A model generated the notes under the pieces. It had not been told where the DNA came from, did not search any database, and worked only from the letters and a program-made list of their open reading frames with translations. A DNA stretch of 64,000 nt from Xaviernesmea rhizosphaerae (GTDB lineage: Bacteria; Pseudomonadota; Alphaproteobacteria; Rhizobiales; Rhizobiaceae). The position numbers and the translations under genes were made by a program. How positions within the stretch are numbered: the stretch's first letter is position 1; every line of letters starts with the position of its first letter. The stretch is from positions 186,001 through 250,000 of the forward strand of contig NZ_MKIO01000021.1 in assembly GCF_001938945.1 (NCBI RefSeq). The letters are read 5' to 3'. Shown here one piece after another: positions 36,706-49,377 of the stretch.

Positions 36706-36801
36706 GCATCGGACTGAAAACTGGGAACCGGTTTTCGTGAAAATCCGATGCTAGACAAAAAAGATGATGCTTCGGGCTGTAGATGATGTTCAGTCCGATG
36801 C
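36706..36801. repeat. RIME-like mosaic repeat between cobP and cobW
   Basis: GCATCGGACTGAAA...GGGAACCGGTTTTCG...ATCCGATGC, a linker, then a second half ending CAGTCCGATGC. Same orientation as the copy at 25.9 kb. Confidence 0.8.
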
Positions 36802-36837
36802 GCCAGACCGATTTTGCCCGACACGCAGGATGATGCC

Positions 36838-37926
36838 ATGACCGCCGAAACCAGCCGCGCCGCAGATCTCACCCCTAAGGGGGCCGCGACGGGCAAGATC
36901 CCCGCCACCGTCATCACCGGCTTTCTCGGTGCCGGCAAGACGACGATGATCCGCAACATCCTGCAGAATGCCGAGGGCAAGCGCATCGCGCTGATCATCA
37001 ACGAATTCGGCGATCTCGGCGTGGATGGCGAGGTCTTGAAGGGCTGCGGCGTTGAGACCTGCACCGAGGACGACGTGATCGAGCTGACCAATGGCTGCAT
37101 CTGCTGCACCGTTGCCGATGACTTCATCCCGACGATGACGGCGCTTCTGGAGCGGCCGAACCGGCCCGACCACATCGTCATCGAGACCTCCGGCCTCGCT
37201 CTGCCGCAGCCGCTGATCGCCGCCTTCAACTGGCCCGATATCCGCACCCAGGTGACCGTCGACGGCGTCGTCACCGTGGTCGACAGCGCGGCGGTGGCGG
37301 CCGGGCGCTTCGCCGAGGATCACGACAAGGTCGCCGCCCAGCGCGTGGCCGATGACAGCCTCGATCACGAAAGCCCGATCGAGGAACTGTTCGAGGATCA
37401 GCTGACCGCGGCGGATCTGATCGTTCTCAACAAGACCGACCTTCTGGACGCCGAGGGGCTGGCGGCCGTGCGCCGCGAGGTCGCCACCCGCACGGCCCGC
37501 AAGCCTGCCATGGTCGAGGCAAGCCAGGGCTCGGTGCCGGTTTCGGTGCTTCTCGGCCTCAATGTCGGGACGGAAGGCGATATCGCCAACCGCAAGTCCC
37601 ATCACGAGATGGAGCATGAGGCCGGCGAGGAGCATGATCACGACGAGTTCGACAGTTTCGTCGTAGCGCTCGGTCCGGTCGCCGCGCCCGAGGCGCTGGT
37701 GGCCCGGCTGAAGGAGATCATCGCCGCGCACGACATTCTCCGGCTCAAGGGTTTCGTCGCCGTCGAGGGCAAGCCGGCGCGGCTGCTGATCCAGGCGGTC
37801 GGCCAGCGCGTCGACAGCTATTTCGACCGCCCCTGGGCGCCCGGCGAGGCGCGCGAAAGCCGGCTGGTGGTCATCGGTCTGGCCGGCCTTGATCGCGCGG
37901 CGATCGAGCATGCGCTGCAGGCTTAG
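36838..37926 (+). CDS. cobW: CobW, COG0523 GTPase metallochaperone of the cobalamin operon
   Basis: 362 residues. G1 loop VITGFLGAGKTTMIRN, the metal-binding CICCTVADDF (CXCC type), LNKTDLLD for guanine, and a His/Asp/Glu-rich stretch (HHEMEHEAGEEHDHDEFD) near residues 255-272. CobW is taken to deliver cobalt to the CobNST chelatase. AGGA lies about eight bases before this ATG; the ATG at 36814 falls only 13 bases beyond the repeat and has no such site. Directly followed by cobN. Confidence 0.95.
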   Translation: MTAETSRAADLTPKGAATGKIPATVITGFLGAGKTTMIRNILQNAEGKRIALIINEFGDLGVDGEVLKGCGVETCTEDDVIELTNGCICCTVADDFIPTMTALLERPNRPDHIVIETSGLALPQPLIAAFNWPDIRTQVTVDGVVTVVDSAAVAAGRFAEDHDKVAAQRVADDSLDHESPIEELFEDQLTAADLIVLNKTDLLDAEGLAAVRREVATRTARKPAMVEASQGSVPVSVLLGLNVGTEGDIANRKSHHEMEHEAGEEHDHDEFDSFVVALGPVAAPEALVARLKEIIAAHDILRLKGFVAVEGKPARLLIQAVGQRVDSYFDRPWAPGEARESRLVVIGLAGLDRAAIEHALQA

Positions 37927-38147
37927 GCGGCGGGGATCGATCGCCCCGCAGCTGCGTGACAGGATCCGGCGTCGAGGGATCGCAAAGGCCGGGATCTCCG
38001 GGATCTGATATCGGAACCGGCGCGATGGTGCGGATGGCCTTGCATCCGCCGCCGTGCTGCGCCATCCCATGCCCTTGCATCGGCGGATGTTCCGGGGAGC
38101 CTGACCCGCTTCGGCCCATTAATCCAGTTTCAACGCGCGGAGAGATG

Positions 38148-41921
<3,774 letters not shown>

Positions 41922-41971
41922 GACCTCGCGCGCCCGCGCGCCGAAAGCATATTTGCGAAAGGACTTTTCCC

Positions 41972-42619
41972 ATGACCGAATTTGACGAGAGCCTGCCGGC
42001 GGCCGATGCCAGCGAAGAGGAGCTTGCCCGCCATGCCGCGAAGATGGCCAAGAAGAAGGCCGCCCGCGACAAGATCATGGCGACCAAGACCGATGGCAAG
42101 GGCCTGATCATCGTCAACACCGGCAAGGGCAAGGGCAAGTCCACCGCCGGTTTCGGCATGATCTTCCGCCACATCGCCCATGGCATGCCCTGCGCCGTGG
42201 TGCAGTTCATCAAGGGCGGCTGGGAAACCGGCGAGCGCACGCTGATCGAGCGCCATTTCGCCGATCTCTGCACCTTCCACACGCTGGGCGAGGGCTTCAC
42301 CTGGGAAACCCAGGACCGCGCCCGCGACATCGCCATGGCCGCCAAGGCCTGGGAGACCTCCAAGGCGCTGATCCGCGATGCCAGGCATTCCATGGTGATG
42401 CTCGACGAGATCAACATCGCGCTGCGCTACGGCTATATCGATGCCGCCGAGGTGATCGCCTTCCTGACGGCGGAAAAGCCGCCGATGACCCATGTGGTGC
42501 TGACGGGGCGCAATGCGCGCGAGGACATCATCGAGATCGCCGATCTGGTGACCGAGATGGAGCTGGTCAAGCATCCTTTCCGCGCCGGCATCAAGGCGCA
42601 GATCGGGGTGGAGTACTGA
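41972..42619 (+). CDS. cobO: cob(I)yrinic acid a,c-diamide adenosyltransferase
   Basis: 215 residues. Attaches the 5'-deoxyadenosyl group to cobalt. Signature P-loop NTGKGKGKSTAGFGM at about 46-60, then VQFIKGGWETGE, ARHSMVMLDEINIALRYGY and VLTGRNAREDIIEIADLVTEM. AAAGGA lies nine bases before the ATG. It ends the cobPWNO group; the next gene is on the opposite strand. Confidence 0.96.
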   Translation: MTEFDESLPAADASEEELARHAAKMAKKKAARDKIMATKTDGKGLIIVNTGKGKGKSTAGFGMIFRHIAHGMPCAVVQFIKGGWETGERTLIERHFADLCTFHTLGEGFTWETQDRARDIAMAAKAWETSKALIRDARHSMVMLDEINIALRYGYIDAAEVIAFLTAEKPPMTHVVLTGRNAREDIIEIADLVTEMELVKHPFRAGIKAQIGVEY

Positions 42620-42631
42620 TCGCGGCCGATC

Positions 42632-43414
42632 CTACCAGCTGAGCCATAGCCGCAGCGGATTGGTCGGGTCCAGCAGCAGCCGTGTCGCAAGACCCAGGCA
42701 GGTGATGACGAGGAGCGGCTTGATGATGCGCGCGCCCGATTTCATCGCAAAGCGCGAGCCGAGCTGTGCGCCGAGAAACTGGCAGATGCCCATGGCGATG
42801 CCGATCTTCCAGTGCACCACGCCGAAGACGACGAAGACCAGGAAGCCGCCGACATTCGAGCCGAAGTTCAGGAGCTTGGTGTGGGCGGTGGCCTTGAGCA
42901 CGCCGAATCCTGCCAGCGAGATGAAGGCCAGCATGAAAAAGGAGCCGGTGCCGGGGCCGAACATGCCGTCGTAAAAGCCGATCACGGGAACGACCGTGGC
43001 GGAGAAGGCGGCGACGGACAGGCGGCGTTCGCGGTCGATGTCGCCGACATTCGGCTTGAGCGCGAAATAGAGCGCGACGGCGATCAGGAGAAAGGGCAGG
43101 CCGATTCGCAGGATATCGGCCGGCAGATAGGTGGTGGCAATGGCGCCCAGCGCCGCGCCGCCGGCCGAAAGCAGGGCCAGCGGCAGCTGCTTTTTCAGGT
43201 CCACATGCCCGGCGCGCCCATAGGCGAGGCTTGCCGAGCCGGAGCCGAAGAGCGACTGCAGCTTGTTCGTCCCCAGAGTTTCGAGCGGCGGAAAGCCGGC
43301 CAGCAGCATGGCCGGCACGGTGATCATGCCGCCGCCGCCGGCAATCGAATCGACGAAGCCGGCGAGAAAGGCCGCGAGGAAAAGGAAGGCGACGAGGTGG
43401 AGGGCGATGTCCAA
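42632..43414 (-). CDS. TSUP-family permease (TauE/SafE, DUF81)
   Basis: 260 residues with about eight membrane helices. Typical repeats AGFVDSIAGGGGMITVPAMLLAGFPPLETLGTNKLQSL and GFYDGMFGPGTGSFFMLAFISLAGFGVLKATAHTKLLN. The family moves sulfonates, sulfite or other organic anions. The start is TTG at 43414, with no ATG usable before it. It is convergent with cobO (12-base gap) and interrupts the cobalamin genes; whether it serves cobalt, sulfur or something else cannot be told. Confidence 0.88.
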   Translation of the reverse strand: MDIALHLVAFLFLAAFLAGFVDSIAGGGGMITVPAMLLAGFPPLETLGTNKLQSLFGSGSASLAYGRAGHVDLKKQLPLALLSAGGAALGAIATTYLPADILRIGLPFLLIAVALYFALKPNVGDIDRERRLSVAAFSATVVPVIGFYDGMFGPGTGSFFMLAFISLAGFGVLKATAHTKLLNFGSNVGGFLVFVVFGVVHWKIGIAMGICQFLGAQLGSRFAMKSGARIIKPLLVITCLGLATRLLLDPTNPLRLWLSW

Positions 43415-43846
43415 GCTTCTGTCCGTTCTTCGGCACCGGGCCGGTGAAAGCGGCCGTGTGGTCGCGCCGCGAAAAAGAGGGGGCCGGCAAAAGCGCAGGC
43501 TGGGCCACGCATCCTTGAGACCGGACTGTTGCCCGTCGCGCTTCCCGCAATGTCCCGGGCGTGGCGACCGTGGCGCGGGCCCTCTTTGTCAGAGCCTCTC
43601 CGGCGATGCAAAGCCTTTCTCCGCAGGTGGTGCCCGATGCACGGAAAAGGCCGCGGGCCGGGATAAGGGATACACCGTCCCTAGGGGTGGGACGTCCGTC
43701 TTTGCGCGCTCCTGTCGCGATGATGTTTGACCCCCATGGGTCGCTTGGGTAAACCGGTCGCATATTCCGCCTGCGGGCTCTGCCCGGCAGAATCGCCGAG
43801 CACGAGACCGGTCGGCAGAGAAGAGCAAGTGAAAGGACAGGGAACG
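43415..43846. other. divergent control region between TSUP gene and cobE
   Basis: About 430 bases, no gene. Near the cobE side is GAGCACGAGACCGGTCGGC (43798-43816), which resembles a B12 box but overlaps an inverted copy of GACCGGT; the rest of a cobalamin riboswitch core is not visible. Confidence 0.4.
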
Positions 43847-44290
43847 GTGACGCTGCGCGCGGCAGAGGATGAGCGCAGGCCGAGCTTCGTGCTGGGTCTC
43901 GGCTGCAGGCGCGACAGTGAGGCCGGGCCATTGCTGGCGCTTGCCGAGGCTGTGCTGGCCGAGGCGGTGCGGACAGGGCTGGCCGGCGATGCAGAAGCGA
44001 TCCGTCCGAGCGCCGTCGCCTCGCTCGACCGACGCGCCGCAGAGCCGGCGCTGCTGGCGGTCGCGGCCCATTATGCCGTGCCGCTCCTGACCTTCCCGGC
44101 CGACCGGCTGGAGGCGGAAACCCCGCGCCTCGCGTCTCCTTCCGCCCGAGTGCATGCCGCCACCGGCTGCCATGGCGTGGCCGAAAGCGCCGCCTTGGCG
44201 GCTGTCGGCTCCGCCGGCTGGCTGGCCGTTCCCAAGCGTATCGGCCGCGATGCGACTGCGGCGCTGGCAGCCGTTCAGGAGGTTCTATGA
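43847..44290 (+). CDS. cobE: cobalamin biosynthesis protein CobE (CbiG C-terminal type)
   Basis: 147 residues if translation starts at the GTG at 43847; the frame is open further (ATG at 43727) but the added 40 residues look non-coding. Family features: VLGLGCRRDSEAGPLLALAEAVL near the start, SLDRRAAEPALLAVAAHY, PLLTFPADRLE and ATGCHGVAESAALAA. CobE/CbiG-C binds corrin intermediates; its exact task in the aerobic route is not settled. AGGACAGGGA is upstream. It begins the operon cobE-cobA-cobB-cobC-cobD and its stop overlaps the start of a mini-ORF. Confidence 0.85.
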   Translation: MTLRAAEDERRPSFVLGLGCRRDSEAGPLLALAEAVLAEAVRTGLAGDAEAIRPSAVASLDRRAAEPALLAVAAHYAVPLLTFPADRLEAETPRLASPSARVHAATGCHGVAESAALAAVGSAGWLAVPKRIGRDATAALAAVQEVL

Positions 44291-44415
44291 CATTTCAAAG
44301 GTTTGAGCCTGTTTCCTTGGATGTCGGATGCGCGAATTCATGCGTTGAGTCAGGATGTGCAATCGCATGTGATTTTTCCCTCCATGCTCTCGGCGTCATG
44401 GACGGTGCGGCATGA
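44287..44415 (+). other. 42-codon mini-ORF coupled to cobE and cobA
   Basis: An ATG at 44287 overlaps the cobE stop as ATGA, and its own stop overlaps the cobA start as ATGA (44412-44415). The product would be MTFQRFEPVSLDVGCANSC and so on, with four Cys in 16 residues. Codon choice (TTT, CAA, AGG, TTG) is unlike the GC-rich neighbours, so a bare spacer that happens to stay open is equally possible. Confidence 0.3.
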
Positions 44416-45254
44416 GCGACGGGCTTTTTGCCGGCATGCCGGTGCTGGAGCCCGGCCATGTCTGGCTGGTGGGCGCCGGGCCAGGCGACCCCGGCCTTCT
44501 GACCCTGCATGCGCTGAACGCTCTGCGGCAGGCCGATGTGATCGTGCACGATGCGCTGGTCGATTCCGCCTGCCTGGCGCATGCCCGCCCCGATGCCCGC
44601 CTGGAGTTTGCCGGCAAGCGCGGCGGAAAACCCTCGCCCAAGCAGCGCGACATCTCGCTGCGGCTGGTGGAGCTCGCGAGCGCGGGTCTGCGCGTCCTCA
44701 GGCTCAAAGGCGGCGATCCCTTCGTCTTCGGCCGGGGTGGAGAGGAGGCGCTGACGCTGGTGGAGCACGATATCCCCTTCCGCGTGGTGCCCGGCGTCTC
44801 CGCCGGCATTGGCGGCCTCGCCTATGCCGGCATTCCCGTGACCCACAGGGACATGACACAGGCCGTGACCTTTCTCACCGGCCATGACGCCCATGGCATC
44901 GTGCCTGCGCAGATCGACTGGCAGGGCGTGGCCCGGGGCTCGCCCGTCATCGTCATGTATATGGCGATGAAGCATCTGGACCGGATCGCGGCGGAGCTGC
45001 TCAAGGCCGGGCGCCGGCCGGAGGAGCCGGTGGCCGTGGTCTGCCATGCGAGCACGGCGCAGCAGCGTGTGCTCGAAACCACGCTCGCCGCCGCCGCCGA
45101 GGCCGCGACCGCCGCCGGGCTGGAGCCGCCGGCCATCGTGGTTCTGGGCGAGGTGGTGCGGCTGCGCGGCGCGCTGGACTGGCTGGGCGCGCTGTCCGGC
45201 CGGGTTCTTTCCGCCGAAGGTTTCACGCAGACCACGGGGAGCTCGCGCGCATGA
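44412..45254 (+). CDS. cobA: uroporphyrinogen-III C-methyltransferase
   Basis: 280 residues. Methylates uroporphyrinogen III at C-2 and C-7 with SAM to give precorrin-2, the committed step. Motifs: VWLVGAGPGDPGLLTLHAL (about 17-35), GKRGGKPSPKQRDI, VLRLKGGDPFVFGRGGEE (about 95-112), VVPGVSAGIGGLAYAGIPVTHRD. It overlaps the next gene by four bases. No strong ribosome site, in keeping with translational coupling to the upstream frame. Confidence 0.95.
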   Translation: MSDGLFAGMPVLEPGHVWLVGAGPGDPGLLTLHALNALRQADVIVHDALVDSACLAHARPDARLEFAGKRGGKPSPKQRDISLRLVELASAGLRVLRLKGGDPFVFGRGGEEALTLVEHDIPFRVVPGVSAGIGGLAYAGIPVTHRDMTQAVTFLTGHDAHGIVPAQIDWQGVARGSPVIVMYMAMKHLDRIAAELLKAGRRPEEPVAVVCHASTAQQRVLETTLAAAAEAATAAGLEPPAIVVLGEVVRLRGALDWLGALSGRVLSAEGFTQTTGSSRA

Positions 45255-46618
45255 GCGGCCTTCTGATCGCCGCGCCGTCCTCGGGCTCGGGCAAGACCAC
45301 CGTGACGCTCGGCCTGTTGCGGGCACTGAGGCAGCGTGGCGTCGCGCTGGCGCCGGGCAAGGCCGGGCCGGATTATATCGATCCCGCCTTCCACGCGGCG
45401 GCCTCGGGCACGCTCTGCCTGAATTTCGATCCCTGGGCCATGCGCCCCGCGCTGCTGCGCTCCAATGCCGACCGGCATGCCGCTGGTGGCAGGACGCTGG
45501 TGATCGAGGCGATGATGGGGCTGCACGATGCCGCCATGGACGGGCGGGGATCGCCCGCCGATCTGGCGGCGCTGCTCGATCTGACGGTCGTTTTCGTGGT
45601 CGATTGCGGGCGCATGGCGCAGTCCGTGGCGGCCCTGGTCATGGGCTATTCCGGCTTCCGCCAGGATTTGCGCTTCGGTGGCGTCATCCTCAACCGCGTC
45701 GGCAGCGACAAGCATGCGGCGATGCTCACCGGTGCGCTGGATGCGGCAGGCGTGCGCGTGCTCGGCTGCCTGCGTACGGATCCTGCCCTGCGCCTGCCGG
45801 AGCGTCACCTCGGCCTGGTGCAGGCGGGCGAGCAGGCGGACCTCGACGCCTTCATCGACCACGCCGCCCAGCGTGTGGCGGAAGGCTGCGATCTCCAGAG
45901 CATCCTTGCGCTGGCTGCGGGCGGCCGGGAGGCGGCGACGCCGGTCGCGGGGCTGGCGCCACCGGGGCAGCATGTAGCCGTCGCGCGCGATCTCGCCTTT
46001 GCCTTTTCCTATCCGCATCTTCTGGAGGACTGGCGGCGTCAGGGCGCGGAACTCTCCTTCTTTTCGCCCCTGGCGGATGAAGGGCCGGAGGCGCGCGCCG
46101 ATGCCGTCTATCTGCCGGGCGGCTATCCCGAGCTGCACGCGCTGCGGCTTTCGGGCAATGGCGCGTTTCACGCGGGCATGGCGGCGGCGAAGGTGCGCGG
46201 AGCGCGCATCTTCGGCGAATGCGGCGGCTATATGGTTCTGGGAGAGGCGATCGTCGATGCGCAGGGCGTTTCCCATCCCATGCTCGGCCTTCTGCCTGTC
46301 GTCACCAGCTTTGCCCAGCGTCGGCGCCATCTCGGCTACCGCCGTCTCCAGCCTGTCGATGACAGCTTTTTTGAAGGTGCCCTGATGGCGCATGAATTTC
46401 ATTATGCCAGCATCGTCTCGGAAGGGTCTGCCGAGCGCCTGTTCCTGGCGCAGGATGCGTCGGGACAGCCGATCGGTCCTGTGGGGCTGCGCCGCGATCG
46501 CGTCGCCGGCTCTTTCATGCATCTGATCGATCGGCGCGAGGAGGAAGGCCTCGCCGCGGCTGCGCCGGCATTCGGGCACATGACATTCGGGGAAATGACG
46601 CCAGGGGGTATGGCATGA
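45251..46618 (+). CDS. cobB: hydrogenobyrinic acid a,c-diamide synthase
   Basis: 455 residues. Amidates side chains a and c using glutamine and ATP. P-loop LLIAAPSSGSGKTTVTLGLLRAL, KAGPDYIDPAFH, EAMMGLHDAAMDGRGSPADLA, VVDCGRMAQSV, then the amidotransferase half with VYLPGGYPELHA and FGECGGYMVLGEAI (nucleophile Cys at about residue 325). GGGGAG precedes the ATG, which overlaps the cobA stop; the stop overlaps cobC. Confidence 0.95.
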   Translation: MSGLLIAAPSSGSGKTTVTLGLLRALRQRGVALAPGKAGPDYIDPAFHAAASGTLCLNFDPWAMRPALLRSNADRHAAGGRTLVIEAMMGLHDAAMDGRGSPADLAALLDLTVVFVVDCGRMAQSVAALVMGYSGFRQDLRFGGVILNRVGSDKHAAMLTGALDAAGVRVLGCLRTDPALRLPERHLGLVQAGEQADLDAFIDHAAQRVAEGCDLQSILALAAGGREAATPVAGLAPPGQHVAVARDLAFAFSYPHLLEDWRRQGAELSFFSPLADEGPEARADAVYLPGGYPELHALRLSGNGAFHAGMAAAKVRGARIFGECGGYMVLGEAIVDAQGVSHPMLGLLPVVTSFAQRRRHLGYRRLQPVDDSFFEGALMAHEFHYASIVSEGSAERLFLAQDASGQPIGPVGLRRDRVAGSFMHLIDRREEEGLAAAAPAFGHMTFGEMTPGGMA

Positions 46619-47697
46619 CGGATGCTCCGTTTTCCGGCCTGATCCCCGATCTGACGCCGCCGCCGATCCTTCATGGAGGCGGCCTGACGGCGGCCTTGCG
46701 CCACTATGGCGGACGGCGCGGCGACTGGCTGGATCTGTCGACCGGGCTCAACCCATGCCCGCCCGGCCTGCCGCCGATCGGCCCCGAGGCCTGGCACCGG
46801 CTGCCCGACGAGAGCGCCGTGCTTGAGGCGCGCCATGCCGCGCGGGATTTTTACGGCACCGGCGCGCTCCTCCCGCTGCCGGTCGCCGGCACGCAGGCCG
46901 CCATTCAGAGCCTGCCGGCCCTGCTTGCGGGCGGCGGCCGCGTGGCGATCCTCGCGCCGACCTATGGCGAATATCGCCGCGTCTTTCAGGCCGCCGGCCA
47001 TGCTGTCGATCTCGTCACGGATCTCGACATGATTAGCGCGGAGCACCGGCTGGTGGTCATCGTCAATCCCAACAATCCGACCGGCCGCCTGCTGCCGGCC
47101 GCCACGCTGCTGGCGCTGGCCGACCGGCTTTCGGCCCAAGGCAGCATGCTGGTGGTGGACGAGGCCTTTGCCGATGTGGCCCCGCAGGAGAGCCTGGCCG
47201 GCCATGCCGGGCACAGGCCCGGCCTGATCGTGCTGCGCTCGCTCGGCAAGTTCTTCGGCTTTGCCGGCATCCGGCTGGGCTTCGTTCTGGCCGAGCCCGC
47301 GCTTCTTCTGCGGCTCGACCATCTTCTCGGCCCCTGGTCGGTCTCCGGTCCGGCGCTGGCGGTCGGCGCGGCTCTGATGCGCGGCGATGCCGGGGCGATC
47401 CGGGCGCGCATTCTGCGCCGCTCGCAGGGGCTCGACATGGCGCTTTCGGCAGCCAAGGTGCGTCATCTCGGCGGCACGCCGCTGTTTCGCCTGATCGAGG
47501 TGCCGGATGCGCGGCTGGTGCATGAGCGCCTCGCGCGGCTCCATATCCTCACCCGGCGCTTCGAGGAGCAGCCGACCTGGCTGCGCATCGGGCTTGCGCC
47601 CTCCGCCCAGGCGGATCTGCGGTTCGGCACGGCGCTGTGCGATGCGCTTGCGGCCCCGGGTCCGGTCCCGGCGTCAGCACAGGAGTCGGCATATTGA
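46615..47697 (+). CDS. cobC: PLP-dependent CobC (threonine-phosphate decarboxylase-like)
   Basis: 360 residues of fold type I. WLDLSTGLNPCPPGLP at the N terminus, VNPNNPTGRLL, VVDEAFADVAP, and the PLP-Lys segment LRSLGKFFGFAGIRLGF. It supplies the (R)-1-amino-2-propanol phosphate linker, working with CobD. AGGGGG is seven bases before the ATG. It overlaps cobB by four bases. Confidence 0.93.
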   Translation: MTDAPFSGLIPDLTPPPILHGGGLTAALRHYGGRRGDWLDLSTGLNPCPPGLPPIGPEAWHRLPDESAVLEARHAARDFYGTGALLPLPVAGTQAAIQSLPALLAGGGRVAILAPTYGEYRRVFQAAGHAVDLVTDLDMISAEHRLVVIVNPNNPTGRLLPAATLLALADRLSAQGSMLVVDEAFADVAPQESLAGHAGHRPGLIVLRSLGKFFGFAGIRLGFVLAEPALLLRLDHLLGPWSVSGPALAVGAALMRGDAGAIRARILRRSQGLDMALSAAKVRHLGGTPLFRLIEVPDARLVHERLARLHILTRRFEEQPTWLRIGLAPSAQADLRFGTALCDALAAPGPVPASAQESAY

Positions 47698-48668
47698 GCC
47701 GTGCCGTTATCCTCGTCATCGGGCTCCTGCTCGACCGGCTGATCGGCGATCCCGACTGGCTCTGGCGCCGTCTGCCGCATCCCGTCGTCTTTTTCGGCGC
47801 GGCGATCTCCCGGGCCGAGCGCCTGCTGAACCGCGGCCATGCCTCTTTTGCCACCCGCCGGCGCGCCGGCGTGCTGGCGATCGTGGTTCTGCTGTTGATG
47901 GCCGCTGGACTCGGACTCCTGCTTCACCGCCTCTTCGCCCTTGCCAGCCCGCTTGGCGGCGGCCTCCTCGAGGGGCTCGTCGTCTTCGTGTTGCTGGCGC
48001 AGAAGAGCCTTGCCGACCATGTTCTGGCCGTGGCCGAAGGATTGCGCCGGGACGGGCTGGAGGGCGGGCGCCAGGCCGTGTCGATGATCGTCGGCCGCGA
48101 TCCCGCCCATCTCGATGCGCCGGCGGTCTGCCGCGCCGCGATCGAGAGCTTGGCGGAAAATTTTTCCGATGGCGTGGTGGCGCCGGCCTTCTGGTATCTC
48201 CTGGCAGGCCTGCCGGGCCTCATGGCCTACAAGATGCTGAACACGGCCGATTCGATGATCGGCCATAAGAACGAGCGTTATCTGGCCTTTGGCTGGGCCG
48301 CGGCGCGGCTCGACGACGCGGCCAATCTCGTTCCGGCGCGCCTGTCGATGTTTCTGCTGGCGGCGGGCGCCGCATGGGTGGCGGGGCGAAGGGCGGCGCT
48401 GAATGCCCTGTCGGTGGGCCTGCGCGATTCCGGTCTTCACCGCTCGCCCAATTCCGGCTGGCCGGAGGCGGCGATGGCCGGCGCACTGGACATCCGCCTC
48501 GCCGGCCCGCGCATCTATGGTGGACAACGTGTCGAGGAGCCGATGATGAACGGCGCAGGACGGGGCGAGGCGACGCGCGCGGATATCGAACGAGGCGTCT
48601 CGATCTTTTATGCGGCCTGCAGCCTGCTGACGGTGACCGTGCTTGTTCTTGTCCTTGTTCTGCCGTGA
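47694..48668 (+). CDS. cobD: adenosylcobinamide-phosphate synthase (CbiB-type)
   Basis: 324 residues, integral membrane protein joining the aminopropanol linker to adenosylcobyric acid. DRLIGDPDWLWRRLPHPVVFFG near the N terminus, IVGRDPAHLDAPAVCRAAIESLAENFSDGVVAPAFWYL, YKMLNTADSMIGHKNERY and SGWPEAAMAGALDIRLAGPRIYGG are diagnostic. The start is TTG at 47694, overlapping the cobC stop, with AGGAG eight bases before it. Last gene of the cobEABCD operon. Confidence 0.94.
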   Translation: MSRAVILVIGLLLDRLIGDPDWLWRRLPHPVVFFGAAISRAERLLNRGHASFATRRRAGVLAIVVLLLMAAGLGLLLHRLFALASPLGGGLLEGLVVFVLLAQKSLADHVLAVAEGLRRDGLEGGRQAVSMIVGRDPAHLDAPAVCRAAIESLAENFSDGVVAPAFWYLLAGLPGLMAYKMLNTADSMIGHKNERYLAFGWAAARLDDAANLVPARLSMFLLAAGAAWVAGRRAALNALSVGLRDSGLHRSPNSGWPEAAMAGALDIRLAGPRIYGGQRVEEPMMNGAGRGEATRADIERGVSIFYAACSLLTVTVLVLVLVLP

Positions 48669-48713
48669 TGCCTGCCGACACCGCGCAGAATTGTGGGGTC
48701 GGCGCACAGGCCA

Positions 48714-48741
48714 TTGGCTTTTGCCGCGCAAGTTTCTATAG
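48714..48741 (+). promoter_or_regulatory. candidate promoter for acpXL
   Basis: TTGGCT (48714-48719), 16 bases, CTATAG (48736-48741), fitting a housekeeping promoter 37 bases before the GTG start. Confidence 0.45.
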
Positions 48742-48777
48742 GTCAGCGCAAATGCGAGATAACGAAGAGGTTTGAGC

Positions 48778-49056
48778 GTGACTGCAACATTTGACAAGGT
48801 CGCCGATATCATCGCCGAAACGAGCGAAATCGACCGCGAGACCATCACCCCCGAAAGCCACACGATCGACGACCTGGGCATCGACAGCCTGGATTTCCTC
48901 GACATCGTTTTCGCGATCGACAAGGAATTCGGCATCAAGATCCCGCTCGAGCAGTGGACGCAGGACGTCAACGAAGGCAAGGTTTCGACCGAGGAATACT
49001 TCGTCCTGAAGAACCTCTGCGCCAAGATCGACGCGCTGCGCGCCGCCAAGGGCTGA
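48778..49056 (+). CDS. acpXL: acyl carrier protein AcpXL
   Basis: 92 residues, starting at GTG 48778 (AAGAGG upstream). It carries the growing 27-hydroxyoctacosanoyl-type chain destined for lipid A. The phosphopantetheine Ser is in [15 protein letters not shown] at about residue 37, and KFGIKIP-like [20 protein letters not shown] is characteristic of AcpXL rather than AcpP. First gene of the very-long-chain fatty acid cluster; a second promoter appears before the next gene. Confidence 0.95.
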   Translation: MTATFDKVADIIAETSEIDRETITPESHTIDDLGIDSLDFLDIVFAIDKEFGIKIPLEQWTQDVNEGKVSTEEYFVLKNLCAKIDALRAAKG

Positions 49057-49377
49057 GCGCGGGCGCTGCAGCCGGCCTGCCGGACAGGCGCCGGCTTGAC
49101 AGGCTGCCCTCCGCTTTCCTAGAGCAGGACGCTCCCGGACAGTGCGGACTGCCATCGCAAGCCTCGCATGGCGGCCTGCGCTGGCGTTTACACGCTGTTC
49201 GGCGGACAAATTTCTCATCCTTGACGGCGGCGCCATCGGCATCGCCGTTTTTCAGCGTTAAGGCGCCTTGAGCTTCCACCTGCGCAAGCCGAAGGCGAAG
49301 AATGTTGTGCTGCCTCTGGCTTGGCCCCGGTTCCTGCCCGGATGCCGGACCGGAGGGCGCAACGGGATCGGACCCGC
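49057..49377. other. spacer between acpXL and fabZXL
   Basis: About 320 bases without a gene. It starts with a GCCGGC-based hairpin (49071-49095), then the promoter at 49095-49123; the rest shows nothing that I can interpret. Confidence 0.5.
49095..49123 (+). promoter_or_regulatory. candidate promoter for the fabZXL operon
   Basis: CTTGAC (49095-49100), exactly 17 bases, CCTAGA (49118-49123), a good rhizobial housekeeping match. It would make a leader of about 250 bases. Confidence 0.45.

Noticed and set aside
43600..43846. Cobalamin riboswitch upstream of cobE
   Set aside because: A B12-box-like GAGCACGAGACCGG is present at 43798, but the CCCCCGCAACTG core and the GGGAA/GGTG blocks could not be found, so no riboswitch is called.
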